From JBFHFS01 sp041583495 (GTDB taxonomy: Bacteria > Bacteroidota > Bacteroidia > Bacteroidales > Marinilabiliaceae), in contig JBFHFS010000008.1 in the NCBI GenBank assembly GCA_041583495.1, positions 1-64,000 of the forward strand: DNA of 64,000 nt. Reading direction: 5' to 3'. Below, piece after piece: positions 27,813 to 37,707 of this stretch (position 1 is its first letter; each line of letters opens with the position of its first letter). The notes under the pieces are model-generated. The model did no database searches, had not been told where the DNA came from, and was given only the letters and a program-made list of their open reading frames with translations. The translations under genes and the position numbers were made by a program.

Positions 27813-28125
27813 TTATATTATGTTTTTAATCCTGTTTGGCAGGAGTTCGAAAAGTATCTTATTCAACTTTTAAATCAGGCCGATTTGTAAGGCAATATCC
27901 CGACTGTAAGGATGCCTCGGGGACAACGGGGGCCCGTAGTGGTCGAAAATCCCTTTTGTATGAGGTCCCTGATCATGCCTGGCTTATCCGGGAAAAATGA
28001 CCTGTAAAAGTACTGTTTTATTTTTTGATGGATACCCAAAAACGGTGGTCTTTATTAGGGTTGAGAATTCTATTCCTTAGAGTATTTACAAAAGTGACTG
28101 AATTTTAAGGACTAATAAAATGAGG
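27813..28125. other. Intergenic region upstream of the XRE-cupin gene
   Basis: These 313 bases lie between two minus-strand genes. They must hold the XRE-cupin promoter and the end of the sbcC transcript. No TAnnTTTG box, hairpin with T tract, or small gene could be supported on either strand. Confidence 0.4.
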
Positions 28126-31100
28126 TTACAAGATCTCCACCTCACTCACGCCATTGCTCTTTTTCAACACCCTTATCTGGGCCGGGATGCGTTCCTTCAG
28201 GCTGTCGACGTGCGATATGATGCCAATCATCTTGCCCTGGGCCTGGAGGGTCTCCAGTGTGGAGATCACCGTTTCCAGGGTATGGGTGTCGAGAGAACCG
28301 AAGCCCTCGTCGATAAAGAGGGAGTCGATGCTCACATTATGGCTCGATAGGTCGGACAAGCCCAGGGCAAGGGCCAGGGATATGATGAATTTCTCTCCAC
28401 CACTGGAAGTATCTACATAACGTGCCTCATCGGTCTGGTAATGATCGATCAGTTTAAAGTTGAGTTCCTCGCTTAGTTTGTAGGTGGCATCCATTCTTAA
28501 TGAATACCGTTTGTTGAGTTTGTAAAGATGCACGTTGGCCAGCTGAATGAGATTAAATAGGGTGAGCCGTTGCACGTATGTGTTAAAGGCATGCTTTGAA
28601 CCTCCTATTAAGGTCATGAGGTCGGTCCATTTTTTTAGAACCATTTCCTGCCTGGCGATCTCCTCCGTCACGCTCCGATTTCGCTCCCTTATTTTATTGT
28701 CCAGTTCAAATTTCTGCCTGATTTCCCCGGTTCGTTCCAAAAATTTATTTCGTTCTTTCTCGGTCAGTTCTTGCTGTTTCATCACCTCTTCGGCTGTTAA
28801 CTCAAAGTCTTTCAGCCTGGATTGTCGTGCCAAATCTTGTTTTAACCTTTCATCAAGTGCTTTTAGTCTTTCGTTTCGGGCCTTCAGTTCCTCTTCAATT
28901 TTCACCAGTCTGTTTTTATCCTCCTGGCTGAGAATGGCTTTTTCCAGGTCTGTGCGCGATTCAAAGTCACTGGCTTCGATAGCAACATTCAAGGTCTCCA
29001 AACGTTGGGCCAATGCAGTTTCAGCAGCAGTAAGTTCCTCCTGCAGATTTGCGCTCTCCTTGGTTTGACTGACCCTTTGGGTGTTCAAATCCTGAAGAAC
29101 CGCTATGGCTTTGTCGAGGGCTGCTTTTGCCTGATCTTTTTCCTTTAGCAGCTGCACCCGCTTGGCGGCGACGGAGATTTCGGCCGGGATGATGAGGGCT
29201 CGTGCCGCTTTCGAGGCTTGTAGTTGTTGGTCTACCTCCGCCAGGTCCTTCTCCAGCTTCATCCGGGTATGGACTTTCTCTTTAAGCTGATCCCGGTTGT
29301 TGGTCAGTTCAATTTCCCGCTGTGCCATCAGGGTTTTTAGCTCATTTAGTTGCTGGCTCCGGGTTTGCCAGGTCTCGATTTCCTTCTCAATGGTATTCAG
29401 GAAAGCAGCACTCTCCTCATTTTCTGGCAGCACCAGGTCCTGTTTTCCCAGGCGCTCTCTTAGTTCATCTTCCAATGCGTTGGTTTCTTCCCGAAGCTTT
29501 GTTAAATCGTTCTGTGTTTGGTTTAAATTTTCTTTCAGATTCCCCAGTTTCTCGGTGAGGATGGCTTGCCGGGTTTTTAACTCATTCACCACCCGGGTTT
29601 GATTTTTTAAAGCCTCCTCCTGTTGATCTTTTATCTTTTGCTGGTTCTGTCTCGCCGTTATGTCTCCGGATAAGGCTTCCTCTTTTTTTCCCAGTTCCAC
29701 CACCTGTTGTCCAATGGCCTCTGTTTCTTCTATTTTGAGTGTCAGCTTCAAGGTAGCAAAGGTCTCTGATGCTTTTCTCAACTGCTCGGTCAACGTTTTT
29801 TGTTGGGTTGTATTGGTCTCTATTTTCACCTTGATCTGAGCCAAACCCAGGTTTGTTAGCTGTTCCTCGTTTACAACCTGTTCCAGTGCTTTTTTTCGCT
29901 CTTGAAGCCGGGCTTGAGTTTCCGAAAGGGTTATGGCTTCGTAATGAGTCACATAGGGATGCTCCGATGAGCCGCATAAGGGGCAGGGGGTTCCCTCCTC
30001 TAATTTTTTTCGTTCTTCATCGAAACTCAGAATTCGGGTTTCCAGATCCAGAATTTTTTCAGCATCCTTCACGGCGGTGGTGGTTTCCGTTTTTTTTGCC
30101 TGCAACCACTGAATTTGCTTAAGCAATCGCTGTTGCTCATCCTTTAGTTGTTTGGCTTCTGTCTCTGAATTTTGCTGACTGCTGGCAAGTTCTTTGGTTT
30201 GCCTGGAAAGTCTTTCCCCTTCTTTCCAATTTGCTTTTTCCCGTTCGAGTTGTTCACGCTGGAGCAAAAGTTTTTCAAGGGTGTTTTGGGTTATTTTTTG
30301 GGTGGTCTGGTTCAGGGCTTCCTTTGCTTCATTAAGCTTGGTCTGTTCCTGCTCCACCAGTGTGTTGGTTTTCGCCAGGTTGGCTTGGGTGTCGGTCAGG
30401 GTTTTTTTCTTGATTTCCAGTTCCTTTAGGTCGGTTGTCAGCCTGACCCAATTTTTTTGGCGGGTAGTAAGAAGGTGGCGCCAGTCCCCAATTTCCCTGC
30501 CCCATTCCAACCTGTTTTGGTGCTTAACCAGGAAGGTCTCTATTTGGTTGAGTTGTTCTGACTGCTCCGTTTGGGTTTTCTTTTTGGCCGTATAAAGTTC
30601 TTCCAGTTGAGCAATCTGTTTTTGGCAATCCTCCAGGGATTGTTGAGTCTGTTTTTTGGTTCCCTGACCATGTTCAATGGTCGAATCGTATTGGGTAACC
30701 CTGTCCAGTTTAGGCAACCAGGCATTAAATTCAGCTTCTGCCTGCTGATTTTTCCTTTTACATTCGGCCTCCCGTTGTTGAGCTTCTGTTAAGCTCAAAG
30801 CCAGTTTTTTTAAAGATTCCTCCAGCATCTGAAGGCGTTTTTGTTTACCCGTTCTATCCTGCTCAATTCGTTTTATTTCCTCAAGCAGGTCTTTGAAAGG
30901 TTCTGCCTTTTGGTGCCATCTTAAAGCCTCAATGCTCTCCCGGTTATTTTGCCTGTCTGCCTCCAGAAGGGCTATGTTATCTTTTAAGAGGGCCTGCTCT
31001 TTATTAAGTTCGGCTTCCTTCCTGTGCCAGGTTAAGATGGCTTCCAGTTGCTTCAACTTTCCTGAGAGAGCTTCCATATCCTTTTTCAGAATGGATTGTT

Positions 31101-31785
31101 CGATCTTAAGTTCCTGACGCACCTCGTCGGTGAGCAAATCGTCGGCGTTTATTCTGGCTTTTATTTCATCCAGTCTTTTTTTCTCTTCGGTGATCTTATT
31201 TCCAATGACATCCCCGATCTTTTTATATATCTCCTCTCCGGTGATTTGCTCGAGGAGCCTGCCTTTTTCCGGTGAACTGGCTGACAGAAAAGCGGCGAAC
31301 TCGCCCTGGGCCAACATGGCCGATCGCAGGAATTGCTGATAATTGAGTTGGGTGAGCCGTTCCACTTCGGTTTTGACCTCCGTTTTTTTCTCCGCCACAA
31401 TCTTTCCGGTAGTTAAGTCTTTTAGTCTAACCTCCTCTTTTGGGTTAGTGAGAAGCTTTCCGGTTTTGGAGGTTAGTCGCATGTTCCATTGGGCCTCGTA
31501 ACGCTTTCCCTGATTCTCGAAACTTACTCTGGCCATGGCCTCCCGGGCTCCATAGCTTACCACGTCCTGAAGGTTGGCCTTAACCGTTGGGTTGTTAAAC
31601 CGGGGCACATTGTGATACATGGCAATGGTGATGGCATCTAAAAGGGTGGTTTTGCCTGCGCCGGTGGAACCCGTTATGGCATACAATCCCACATCCCTGA
31701 ACCGATCACTCTCAAAATCGATCACGATAGGGTTCTTGGATTTCAGGGAATTGATGTTTTGTAATTCTATTTTTAAGATCTTCAT
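28126..31785 (-). CDS. sbcC: Exonuclease subunit SbcC (Rad50-like ATPase)
   Basis: This 1219-residue SMC-like ATPase of the SbcCD nuclease cuts hairpins and processes double-strand ends. Walker A is GSTGAGKTT at 39-47. Two long coiled-coil arms rich in E, K, Q and L flank a zinc hook CPLCG (Cys601 and Cys604). Walker B LFIDEGFGSLD has Asp1159-Glu1160. QQFLRSAMLAQGEFAAFL is the usual family motif. It is somewhat longer than E. coli SbcC (about 1050) because of longer arms. It lies 71 bases downstream of sbcD on the same strand, the standard operon order. Confidence 0.95.
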   Translation of the reverse strand: MKILKIELQNINSLKSKNPIVIDFESDRFRDVGLYAITGSTGAGKTTLLDAITIAMYHNVPRFNNPTVKANLQDVVSYGAREAMARVSFENQGKRYEAQWNMRLTSKTGKLLTNPKEEVRLKDLTTGKIVAEKKTEVKTEVERLTQLNYQQFLRSAMLAQGEFAAFLSASSPEKGRLLEQITGEEIYKKIGDVIGNKITEEKKRLDEIKARINADDLLTDEVRQELKIEQSILKKDMEALSGKLKQLEAILTWHRKEAELNKEQALLKDNIALLEADRQNNRESIEALRWHQKAEPFKDLLEEIKRIEQDRTGKQKRLQMLEESLKKLALSLTEAQQREAECKRKNQQAEAEFNAWLPKLDRVTQYDSTIEHGQGTKKQTQQSLEDCQKQIAQLEELYTAKKKTQTEQSEQLNQIETFLVKHQNRLEWGREIGDWRHLLTTRQKNWVRLTTDLKELEIKKKTLTDTQANLAKTNTLVEQEQTKLNEAKEALNQTTQKITQNTLEKLLLQREQLEREKANWKEGERLSRQTKELASSQQNSETEAKQLKDEQQRLLKQIQWLQAKKTETTTAVKDAEKILDLETRILSFDEERKKLEEGTPCPLCGSSEHPYVTHYEAITLSETQARLQERKKALEQVVNEEQLTNLGLAQIKVKIETNTTQQKTLTEQLRKASETFATLKLTLKIEETEAIGQQVVELGKKEEALSGDITARQNQQKIKDQQEEALKNQTRVVNELKTRQAILTEKLGNLKENLNQTQNDLTKLREETNALEDELRERLGKQDLVLPENEESAAFLNTIEKEIETWQTRSQQLNELKTLMAQREIELTNNRDQLKEKVHTRMKLEKDLAEVDQQLQASKAARALIIPAEISVAAKRVQLLKEKDQAKAALDKAIAVLQDLNTQRVSQTKESANLQEELTAAETALAQRLETLNVAIEASDFESRTDLEKAILSQEDKNRLVKIEEELKARNERLKALDERLKQDLARQSRLKDFELTAEEVMKQQELTEKERNKFLERTGEIRQKFELDNKIRERNRSVTEEIARQEMVLKKWTDLMTLIGGSKHAFNTYVQRLTLFNLIQLANVHLYKLNKRYSLRMDATYKLSEELNFKLIDHYQTDEARYVDTSSGGEKFIISLALALGLSDLSSHNVSIDSLFIDEGFGSLDTHTLETVISTLETLQAQGKMIGIISHVDSLKERIPAQIRVLKKSNGVSEVEIL

Positions 31786-31856
31786 TTTATGCTGTTTGCG
31801 GAAAAAAGCGGTCGTTGTGTGTTGAGTCCGGTAAAGGGTGGCAAAGCCATTCGACG

Positions 31857-33065
31857 TTAATGGTTTTTGGCCATTTGTAAGGCTTCGTTAAAGGCATCTA
31901 AGATCTCCTCGTGGTTCTTGAGATCAAAATTCTGCTCCTGGCATTTCAGTTTAAACACCTCTATGGGTTCTAACTCATGGATTTTTTTCGAATGTTCTAC
32001 GAGTGCTTCGAGCCCTTCTGGATTTCGTTGATGCTTGAGGCTTATTTTTAAAACCTGAAGGTTAAGCTCTTCGGCGGCTTTATTTATCTCCTGACTCTCA
32101 ATTTTGGTGTTTTCCGTATTGTCGATTATCACCTCTACCCAGGGGGTTAAGGCGTGGGGGAGCTGATCGATGTTTTTTAAATGCAGGAGGCACTCCTGAA
32201 CCGTTCCGGTTACCCTCAGTACTTCTCTGAATTTGGGTACCACCATGTTTTGGATGGTCAGGGGATCGTTTTCATGGGTTTGGATCAGGACCACATTTTT
32301 GTCGTACCCAATTTCGCTAAAGCTCAGAATATTGGGGGATCCGGAATAACGAATATGAGTGGTCCCGCCAACTTTTTGCGGGCGATGCAGATGCCCCAGA
32401 GCGATGTAATCGAAGATGTCGGGAAAGTCGGAGGCTCCTATGTCGCCCAGATTTCCTACGTAAATGCTTTGTTCGCTCTCTGAGGTTGAACCTCCCAGGG
32501 CAAACAAATGTCCCATGCCTATAACCGGTGTGGAGGCGGTTTTTAAGGCCTTGCAATAGCTGCCTACTTCCGTGTAATGGCTAACCAAAGCCTGTTTGTA
32601 GCGGTCACCCAATTGATCGAACGATTCTCCTGCCACGGCTCGTCGGATGTCCTGATCTCTCAGATAGGGCACAGCCGCTATGATAACCTGCTCATCGTTA
32701 GCCGAGAGTTGAAAAACCTCTTCTTCCGGATTTTCGGTAACCTTTCCAACCACATGCACCGATAGTGCCGAAAGCAACTCTTTAGGCGCATTAATCGTGC
32801 CTGGAGCATCGTGGTTGCCTCCGGTAATCACCACATGCTTGCAGGGGCTTTGGGTGAGCCGCACCAGAAAATCGTAATACATCTTTTGACTTTGTGCCGA
32901 GGGGACACCTGAATCGAAGATGTCGCCCGACACCAGCAAAATATCCACTCCTGAATTCTTGATGAAGGCTTCCAGCCATTCTAAAAATTGTTGTTGTTCT
33001 TCGTGTTGTGATTGTTCCTGAAACCGATGGCCCAAATGCCAGTCGGAGGTGTGTAGCAGTTTCAT
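31857..33065 (-). CDS. sbcD: Exonuclease subunit SbcD (Mre11-like nuclease)
   Basis: This 402-residue metallophosphoesterase is the nuclease partner of SbcC. Mn-binding phosphoesterase motifs are in order: HTSDWHLGHRF (5-15), LLVSGDIFDSG, ITGGNHDAPG and YIALGHLHRPQ. The C-terminal part is the SbcD capping/DNA-binding region. It heads the sbcDC operon. Confidence 0.95.
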   Translation of the reverse strand: MKLLHTSDWHLGHRFQEQSQHEEQQQFLEWLEAFIKNSGVDILLVSGDIFDSGVPSAQSQKMYYDFLVRLTQSPCKHVVITGGNHDAPGTINAPKELLSALSVHVVGKVTENPEEEVFQLSANDEQVIIAAVPYLRDQDIRRAVAGESFDQLGDRYKQALVSHYTEVGSYCKALKTASTPVIGMGHLFALGGSTSESEQSIYVGNLGDIGASDFPDIFDYIALGHLHRPQKVGGTTHIRYSGSPNILSFSEIGYDKNVVLIQTHENDPLTIQNMVVPKFREVLRVTGTVQECLLHLKNIDQLPHALTPWVEVIIDNTENTKIESQEINKAAEELNLQVLKISLKHQRNPEGLEALVEHSKKIHELEPIEVFKLKCQEQNFDLKNHEEILDAFNEALQMAKNH

Positions 33066-33191
33066 GTAATTATTATTTTATGCCCCTGTGGATGTGAACT
33101 TTATGGTGGCGGTCGGACTCAATAAGCAATCATAAAATTAAGCAATTTTGGGAACTTTAAAGCACCAAAAAAGCAGGTGTGGTTGGCCCCT

Positions 33192-36100
33192 CTAATTATG
33201 GCCGGGTGGCGAAACAGGATGGGATTTTCTTTTTCTCCATCCACCCGGTGTGACTCCAAATTCCTCTTTGAAACATTTTCGGAAGTGTGCTGCACTCTGA
33301 AACCCAATGTTTTCTGCAATTTGTGATATGGGGATAGTTTGTTGGTTCAGGAGGACCGTGGCTTTCTTTAGTCGTATTTTACGCAGGTAGTCGGCGGGGC
33401 CCATGCCGGTTAAACCACTGAACTTGCGATAGAAGGTGGAGCGGCTCATGTAAACCTGCTCGCTCAACTTCTCTATGTTGAAGAGCGGATCGGAATAGTG
33501 GTGGTCGAGGGCCTGATTGACCAGGTCGATGAAGGCCTGGTCGGTTTGGTTCATTCCATCGGAGGGTAGGGAATGGCCGGCCAGCTCTTCGAATCGTTTT
33601 TTAAGAAGGTCGCGGTTTTCCAGAAGGGCTTTGATGCGCACCAGCAATAGGTGGGTGTTGAAGGGTTTCTCTATGTAATCGTCAATGCCCATTTCAAAAC
33701 CTTCGATGCGGGTTTCCTGATCGGCCTTGGCCGTCAGCAAAATAATGGGGATGTGCGAGGTCTCCAGGTTGGTCTTCACTGTTTTGCAAAATTCAATGCC
33801 ATCCATGCCGGGCATCATGATGTCGGAGATGATGAGTTCGGGGGTGAAAAATTGCATTATACTCAGCGCCTCCTTTCCGTTGCCCGCCGTTTTTAGGGTG
33901 AAGCTATCCTGCAGCTGTTCCATCAAAAATTGGGTGAGTTCCTGGTTGTCTTCGACAATTAGAATGTTTTTCCCTCCCAGTTTCGAGAATAGGTTTTGTT
34001 TGGTGGCAGCGGCCTCCGGAACATTCCAATGGTCTGGGTGGAACTTTCCCGGGCCTGGTTGGGTGGGGGGGGTGTCCTGATTTTGAATGGGGAAGGTCAG
34101 TTCGAAGCTCGTCCCTTTTCCTGGTTCACTTTCAATGTGTATGGTTCCCCTTTGCGCATCGGTAAGTCCTTTAACTATGGCCAGACCAATGCCATGACCT
34201 TCGGCCTGCATTTGTCCCTTCTTTGACCGATAAAAGCGCTCGAAGATATGCTTCTGTTCCTCCAGGGACAGGCCGATGCCTTCATCACGAATGGTTAGTT
34301 CAAAGTGGGAAGGCTTTTCGCTGGTGTGGAGCATAATCTCTACCGATTTGTGGTTCGGGGTGTATTGCAGTGCATTGGCAATCAAGTTGTAAAGAATCTT
34401 TTCCATCAGGTCCTGGTCCAACCAAACATCGAGCTTTTCCACCTGAGATTGGAATCGTAACTGGATATTTTTTTGTTGTGCCATCACCTTGAATGAATCC
34501 ACTATTTCGGAGGTGAAGGGTACCATGTCGAATTCAGTGATGGAGAGCTGAAGCTGCTGTTGGTCCAATTTCCTGAGGTCAATAAGTTGATTTACAAGAC
34601 GTAGTAATCGCAGGGCGTTGTTGCGGATTACCCGTGCACCCGTGTGGGGATCCAGGTTAAGGTTTTCGAGGTGTCCCAGAATTAAGGTGAGGGGAGTTCG
34701 AAATTCGTGCGACAGGTTGGTGAAAAACCGCAGTTTCGATTGGTCGGCTTCATGAAGTTTTTCGGAGATATGCCTTATCTTCTTGTTTTGGGCCCTCAGC
34801 TCGGCTGTTTGGTCTGCCACCCTGCTTTGCAGCGTTAAGTTTTGTTTTCGTATCTGGCGAAGCCGGATCCTGTAGCCCGCCAAAATCAGGACCAGAATGA
34901 AGATGGCCGACAAGACTTTAAACCAGGTGGTTTGCCAAAAGGGTGGGATTATGCAAATGTGCAGTTCCCTGCTATGGCCAAAGGCCTGCTGATAGGGAGC
35001 TGCCTCAATCTGGAAGATATAGTCGCCGGGGGGCACGCCTGTATAGGTGGCCTTACGAATGGTTCCATCCGAGAAACTCCATTGGTCCTGAAGCCCCTTT
35101 AGCCGATATCGAAACACATTGGTGTTGGGGTAGTCGAATGGATAGGCATTGAACCCTATGGAAAAGCCGTTTTGGCGGTGCGATAATTTCATTTGCAGAG
35201 TTTCGTCCAGGGCCTGGGTCAGGAGAATTCGCCCGTTGAGGGTGTCAGCGGGATATACTGTTTGGTTAAATAGCTGAAAGGATTCCAGTGTGATCTTGAG
35301 TCTGTTTTCCCGCTTCCGGATTCTGGATGGATCAAAGGAGACCACTCCCGAATAGCCACCGTAATAGATGTTCCCCTCAGCGTCTTTAAAGTGGGCGTCA
35401 TCCATGAAAAAATCGTTGGGCAGATAGGTCGTAAATTGATTGGTGGCCACCTCCAGATGGCTAATGCCTTTATTCGTACTTAACCATAAATTGTGGAACT
35501 TGTCCTGGTCGATGCTGTAAATCACATTGTTACAAAGCCCGTCGGTCTCAAAGAATTTTCGGATGATCTTTTGCTGGCGGATGCTGAAGAGGTTAAGACC
35601 TGCATTGGTGCCAATCCACAGGGAGTCGCCCGAGGCAAGCAAACAATAGACTTTATTGTCGGACAGCTGATGAGTTTGGGTGTTGATGATTTCATAGTCC
35701 ATGCCGGGATAGGTGATTTTATGAATGCCATTGTCGTCTTTGGCCAGCCATAAATTGCGGTATTTATCCTGGGTAAAGTCCCGGATGGTCCCTGAAATAC
35801 CTATTTTTCCCTTTATCTGGGGCAGGGTGTTGAGCTGACCATCCCGTAGATTCACGAAGCCAATGTTGGGTGAGGCAGTGAGGGTGAGGGTGCCTCTCTC
35901 CAGCTCCTTAATGGCATAGCATGAGAAAGGCCAGTTCCAGTCGTAGCGGCAATTGACTGCTTCGAAACGGTCTTTTTGCCGATTATAGAGGCAGAGTTGG
36001 TTGGCTGCCCCCATCCAAAGCGTGCCCTCCGAGTCCTGAAAGAGGGTTCTTACATTATGAATGACTCTTAGTTTATTGTCTTTGGTCAGGTAGTTGAGAT

Positions 36101-37250
36101 AAAAACGCTGTCGGCCATTCACCGGAAGCACACCCACTCCCTGGCGATCGAAACCCAGCCATAAGTCCCCCGAATTCGTTTTACAAATGGCACGTACCGG
36201 ATCGAAGCCGGGGTTGTTAATAGCTTGTATATCTCCGTTGTAAAGCAGAAACTGGTTTTTCTGATGGTTGAAATGATTCACTCCGTTTTTTTCGGTTCCT
36301 ATCCAAAGGTTACCCAACACATCAAATTTCAAATGGGTTACCGCGTAACCTTTGAACGAATAGGGGTTTTGCGCATCATACTTAAAGTGCTCAAGGGTGT
36401 AGGTTGAATCCCGGAGGATGCTTCGGGCCAGAAGGTTTCGGGCCCCCAACCAGAATGTGCCATTATGCACTGCAAAAGCATCAATGTGTGCCGGATCAAG
36501 AGTTGGAGGCCCAACATGAGGCAGGGGGAGTAACACGTGTTCACTCTCGAAGTGTTTATTTAGTAACGTTACCCCTCCGGTGTTTACCGCATACCATTTA
36601 CCCCTTTCGTGTTGCAGCTGGTAGCACGGCTCTTTCGTTAAAGAGTGGGTTTGAATTTCGGGGAGACTTGAACCCTTCACCAGGGAGACCGAAATAATGC
36701 CAAACGAACCATAAATCAGTGCTGAACCCTCGTGTGTTTCGATGCCTCTTAGGTCACCGGGTGCCTGGTAGGATGAGCACATCTCCGTATTAAGATTGAG
36801 TACCCCCACGGTGGATGAGTGACTGAACCAAAGGGTGGAGTCATCAGACTGGGTGAGATTATGGCCGGGTGAGATGCCCGTTTTTTGAAAAAGAGTGTCG
36901 CTGAGCAAATGAAAGCGGTTGGTGGCGGCCTCGTAATAGTTGAGCCCTCCACTTCGGGTAGTGACCCACATATTACCCTTTAACCCTTTTCCCATGGCTA
37001 AAATATGATTGCCCGTGAGGTGGCCGGCTCTGTCATGAAAGGGCTTAAAGATATCGAAGGTATAACCATTGTAACGATTCAACCCGTCAAGGGTCCCAAC
37101 CCATATATTCCCATTGTCATCTATCTCCAAAGCATTGATGTTGTTTTGCGAAAGGCCGTTGAAAATGTCAAACCGATCGAACCGCGGGGTTTGGCCATCG
37201 GCAATAAAAATAGGGAGAAGGCATAATAGGAGTGTTGCCGCTAATCTCAT
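33192..37250 (-). CDS. Hybrid two-component system (HTCS) sensor-regulator
   Basis: This 1352-residue one-protein signalling system has a signal peptide (1-19), a periplasmic double-propeller sensor with many reg_prop repeats (such as NINALEIDDNGNIWVGTLDG) and a Y_Y_Y domain (about 700-755). One membrane helix (about 777-800), HisKA with His848 (NLSHEFRTPL) and HATPase (about 955-1070, DEGIGLS) follow. A receiver with Asp1143 (SDIMMPGMDG) and a C-terminal AraC HTH (about 1250-1345, ENIGFQSAAHFRKCFKEEFG) complete it. All phosphorelay residues are present. It is divergent from the DUF1080-Gfo/Idh/MocA gene pair starting at 37708, the usual arrangement for the target operon. Confidence 0.94.
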   Translation of the reverse strand: MRLAATLLLCLLPIFIADGQTPRFDRFDIFNGLSQNNINALEIDDNGNIWVGTLDGLNRYNGYTFDIFKPFHDRAGHLTGNHILAMGKGLKGNMWVTTRSGGLNYYEAATNRFHLLSDTLFQKTGISPGHNLTQSDDSTLWFSHSSTVGVLNLNTEMCSSYQAPGDLRGIETHEGSALIYGSFGIISVSLVKGSSLPEIQTHSLTKEPCYQLQHERGKWYAVNTGGVTLLNKHFESEHVLLPLPHVGPPTLDPAHIDAFAVHNGTFWLGARNLLARSILRDSTYTLEHFKYDAQNPYSFKGYAVTHLKFDVLGNLWIGTEKNGVNHFNHQKNQFLLYNGDIQAINNPGFDPVRAICKTNSGDLWLGFDRQGVGVLPVNGRQRFYLNYLTKDNKLRVIHNVRTLFQDSEGTLWMGAANQLCLYNRQKDRFEAVNCRYDWNWPFSCYAIKELERGTLTLTASPNIGFVNLRDGQLNTLPQIKGKIGISGTIRDFTQDKYRNLWLAKDDNGIHKITYPGMDYEIINTQTHQLSDNKVYCLLASGDSLWIGTNAGLNLFSIRQQKIIRKFFETDGLCNNVIYSIDQDKFHNLWLSTNKGISHLEVATNQFTTYLPNDFFMDDAHFKDAEGNIYYGGYSGVVSFDPSRIRKRENRLKITLESFQLFNQTVYPADTLNGRILLTQALDETLQMKLSHRQNGFSIGFNAYPFDYPNTNVFRYRLKGLQDQWSFSDGTIRKATYTGVPPGDYIFQIEAAPYQQAFGHSRELHICIIPPFWQTTWFKVLSAIFILVLILAGYRIRLRQIRKQNLTLQSRVADQTAELRAQNKKIRHISEKLHEADQSKLRFFTNLSHEFRTPLTLILGHLENLNLDPHTGARVIRNNALRLLRLVNQLIDLRKLDQQQLQLSITEFDMVPFTSEIVDSFKVMAQQKNIQLRFQSQVEKLDVWLDQDLMEKILYNLIANALQYTPNHKSVEIMLHTSEKPSHFELTIRDEGIGLSLEEQKHIFERFYRSKKGQMQAEGHGIGLAIVKGLTDAQRGTIHIESEPGKGTSFELTFPIQNQDTPPTQPGPGKFHPDHWNVPEAAATKQNLFSKLGGKNILIVEDNQELTQFLMEQLQDSFTLKTAGNGKEALSIMQFFTPELIISDIMMPGMDGIEFCKTVKTNLETSHIPIILLTAKADQETRIEGFEMGIDDYIEKPFNTHLLLVRIKALLENRDLLKKRFEELAGHSLPSDGMNQTDQAFIDLVNQALDHHYSDPLFNIEKLSEQVYMSRSTFYRKFSGLTGMGPADYLRKIRLKKATVLLNQQTIPISQIAENIGFQSAAHFRKCFKEEFGVTPGGWRKRKSHPVSPPGHN

Positions 37251-37707
37251 TTGGTTAAAAAAGGTTGATTTGAAACAAATTCGTCATTTTTCGAGACAAA
37301 AACATCGGTTATTCGTGCATCAAAATTTATAGATTGCATGCCAAATTAATACTAATTTATTAAATTCGATAAACCCGAAAAGGAAATCGACTCTAACTTT
37401 TATAAACCTCTTTGTTAGTTCCTGTCCCTAAAGTAGGGCGTTTGAGCTGAAAAGTTAAATTTCTTTGTCATAGCGGAGGCTTCCGACCGGGTGTCGCCAT
37501 AGCTTTCTGCGGTGGCAATAGCTCGAAAAATGTGAGTGTCGGAATAGCTTTTATAAGGTTTTTATTTAAACCAACAAAAAACATAATTCCCCAACTTGAT
37601 TCGGGAACTATTTTGAGAGCAAGGCCCGGATGATCGGGACAGGAGTTGGACTTTTTAGAGAGGCCCTAACTGGTAGAGGCGTTTCATTAACTTAATACCT
37701 TAATAAA
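37251..37707. other. Divergent control region between HTCS and DUF1080 genes
   Basis: These 457 bases hold no gene. For the minus-strand HTCS gene, a near-match to the -7 box (TTAATTTG, reverse complement of 37342-37349) is present. For the + strand no TAnnTTTG box is found, consistent with activation by the HTCS. No clear operator repeat was recognised. Confidence 0.4.
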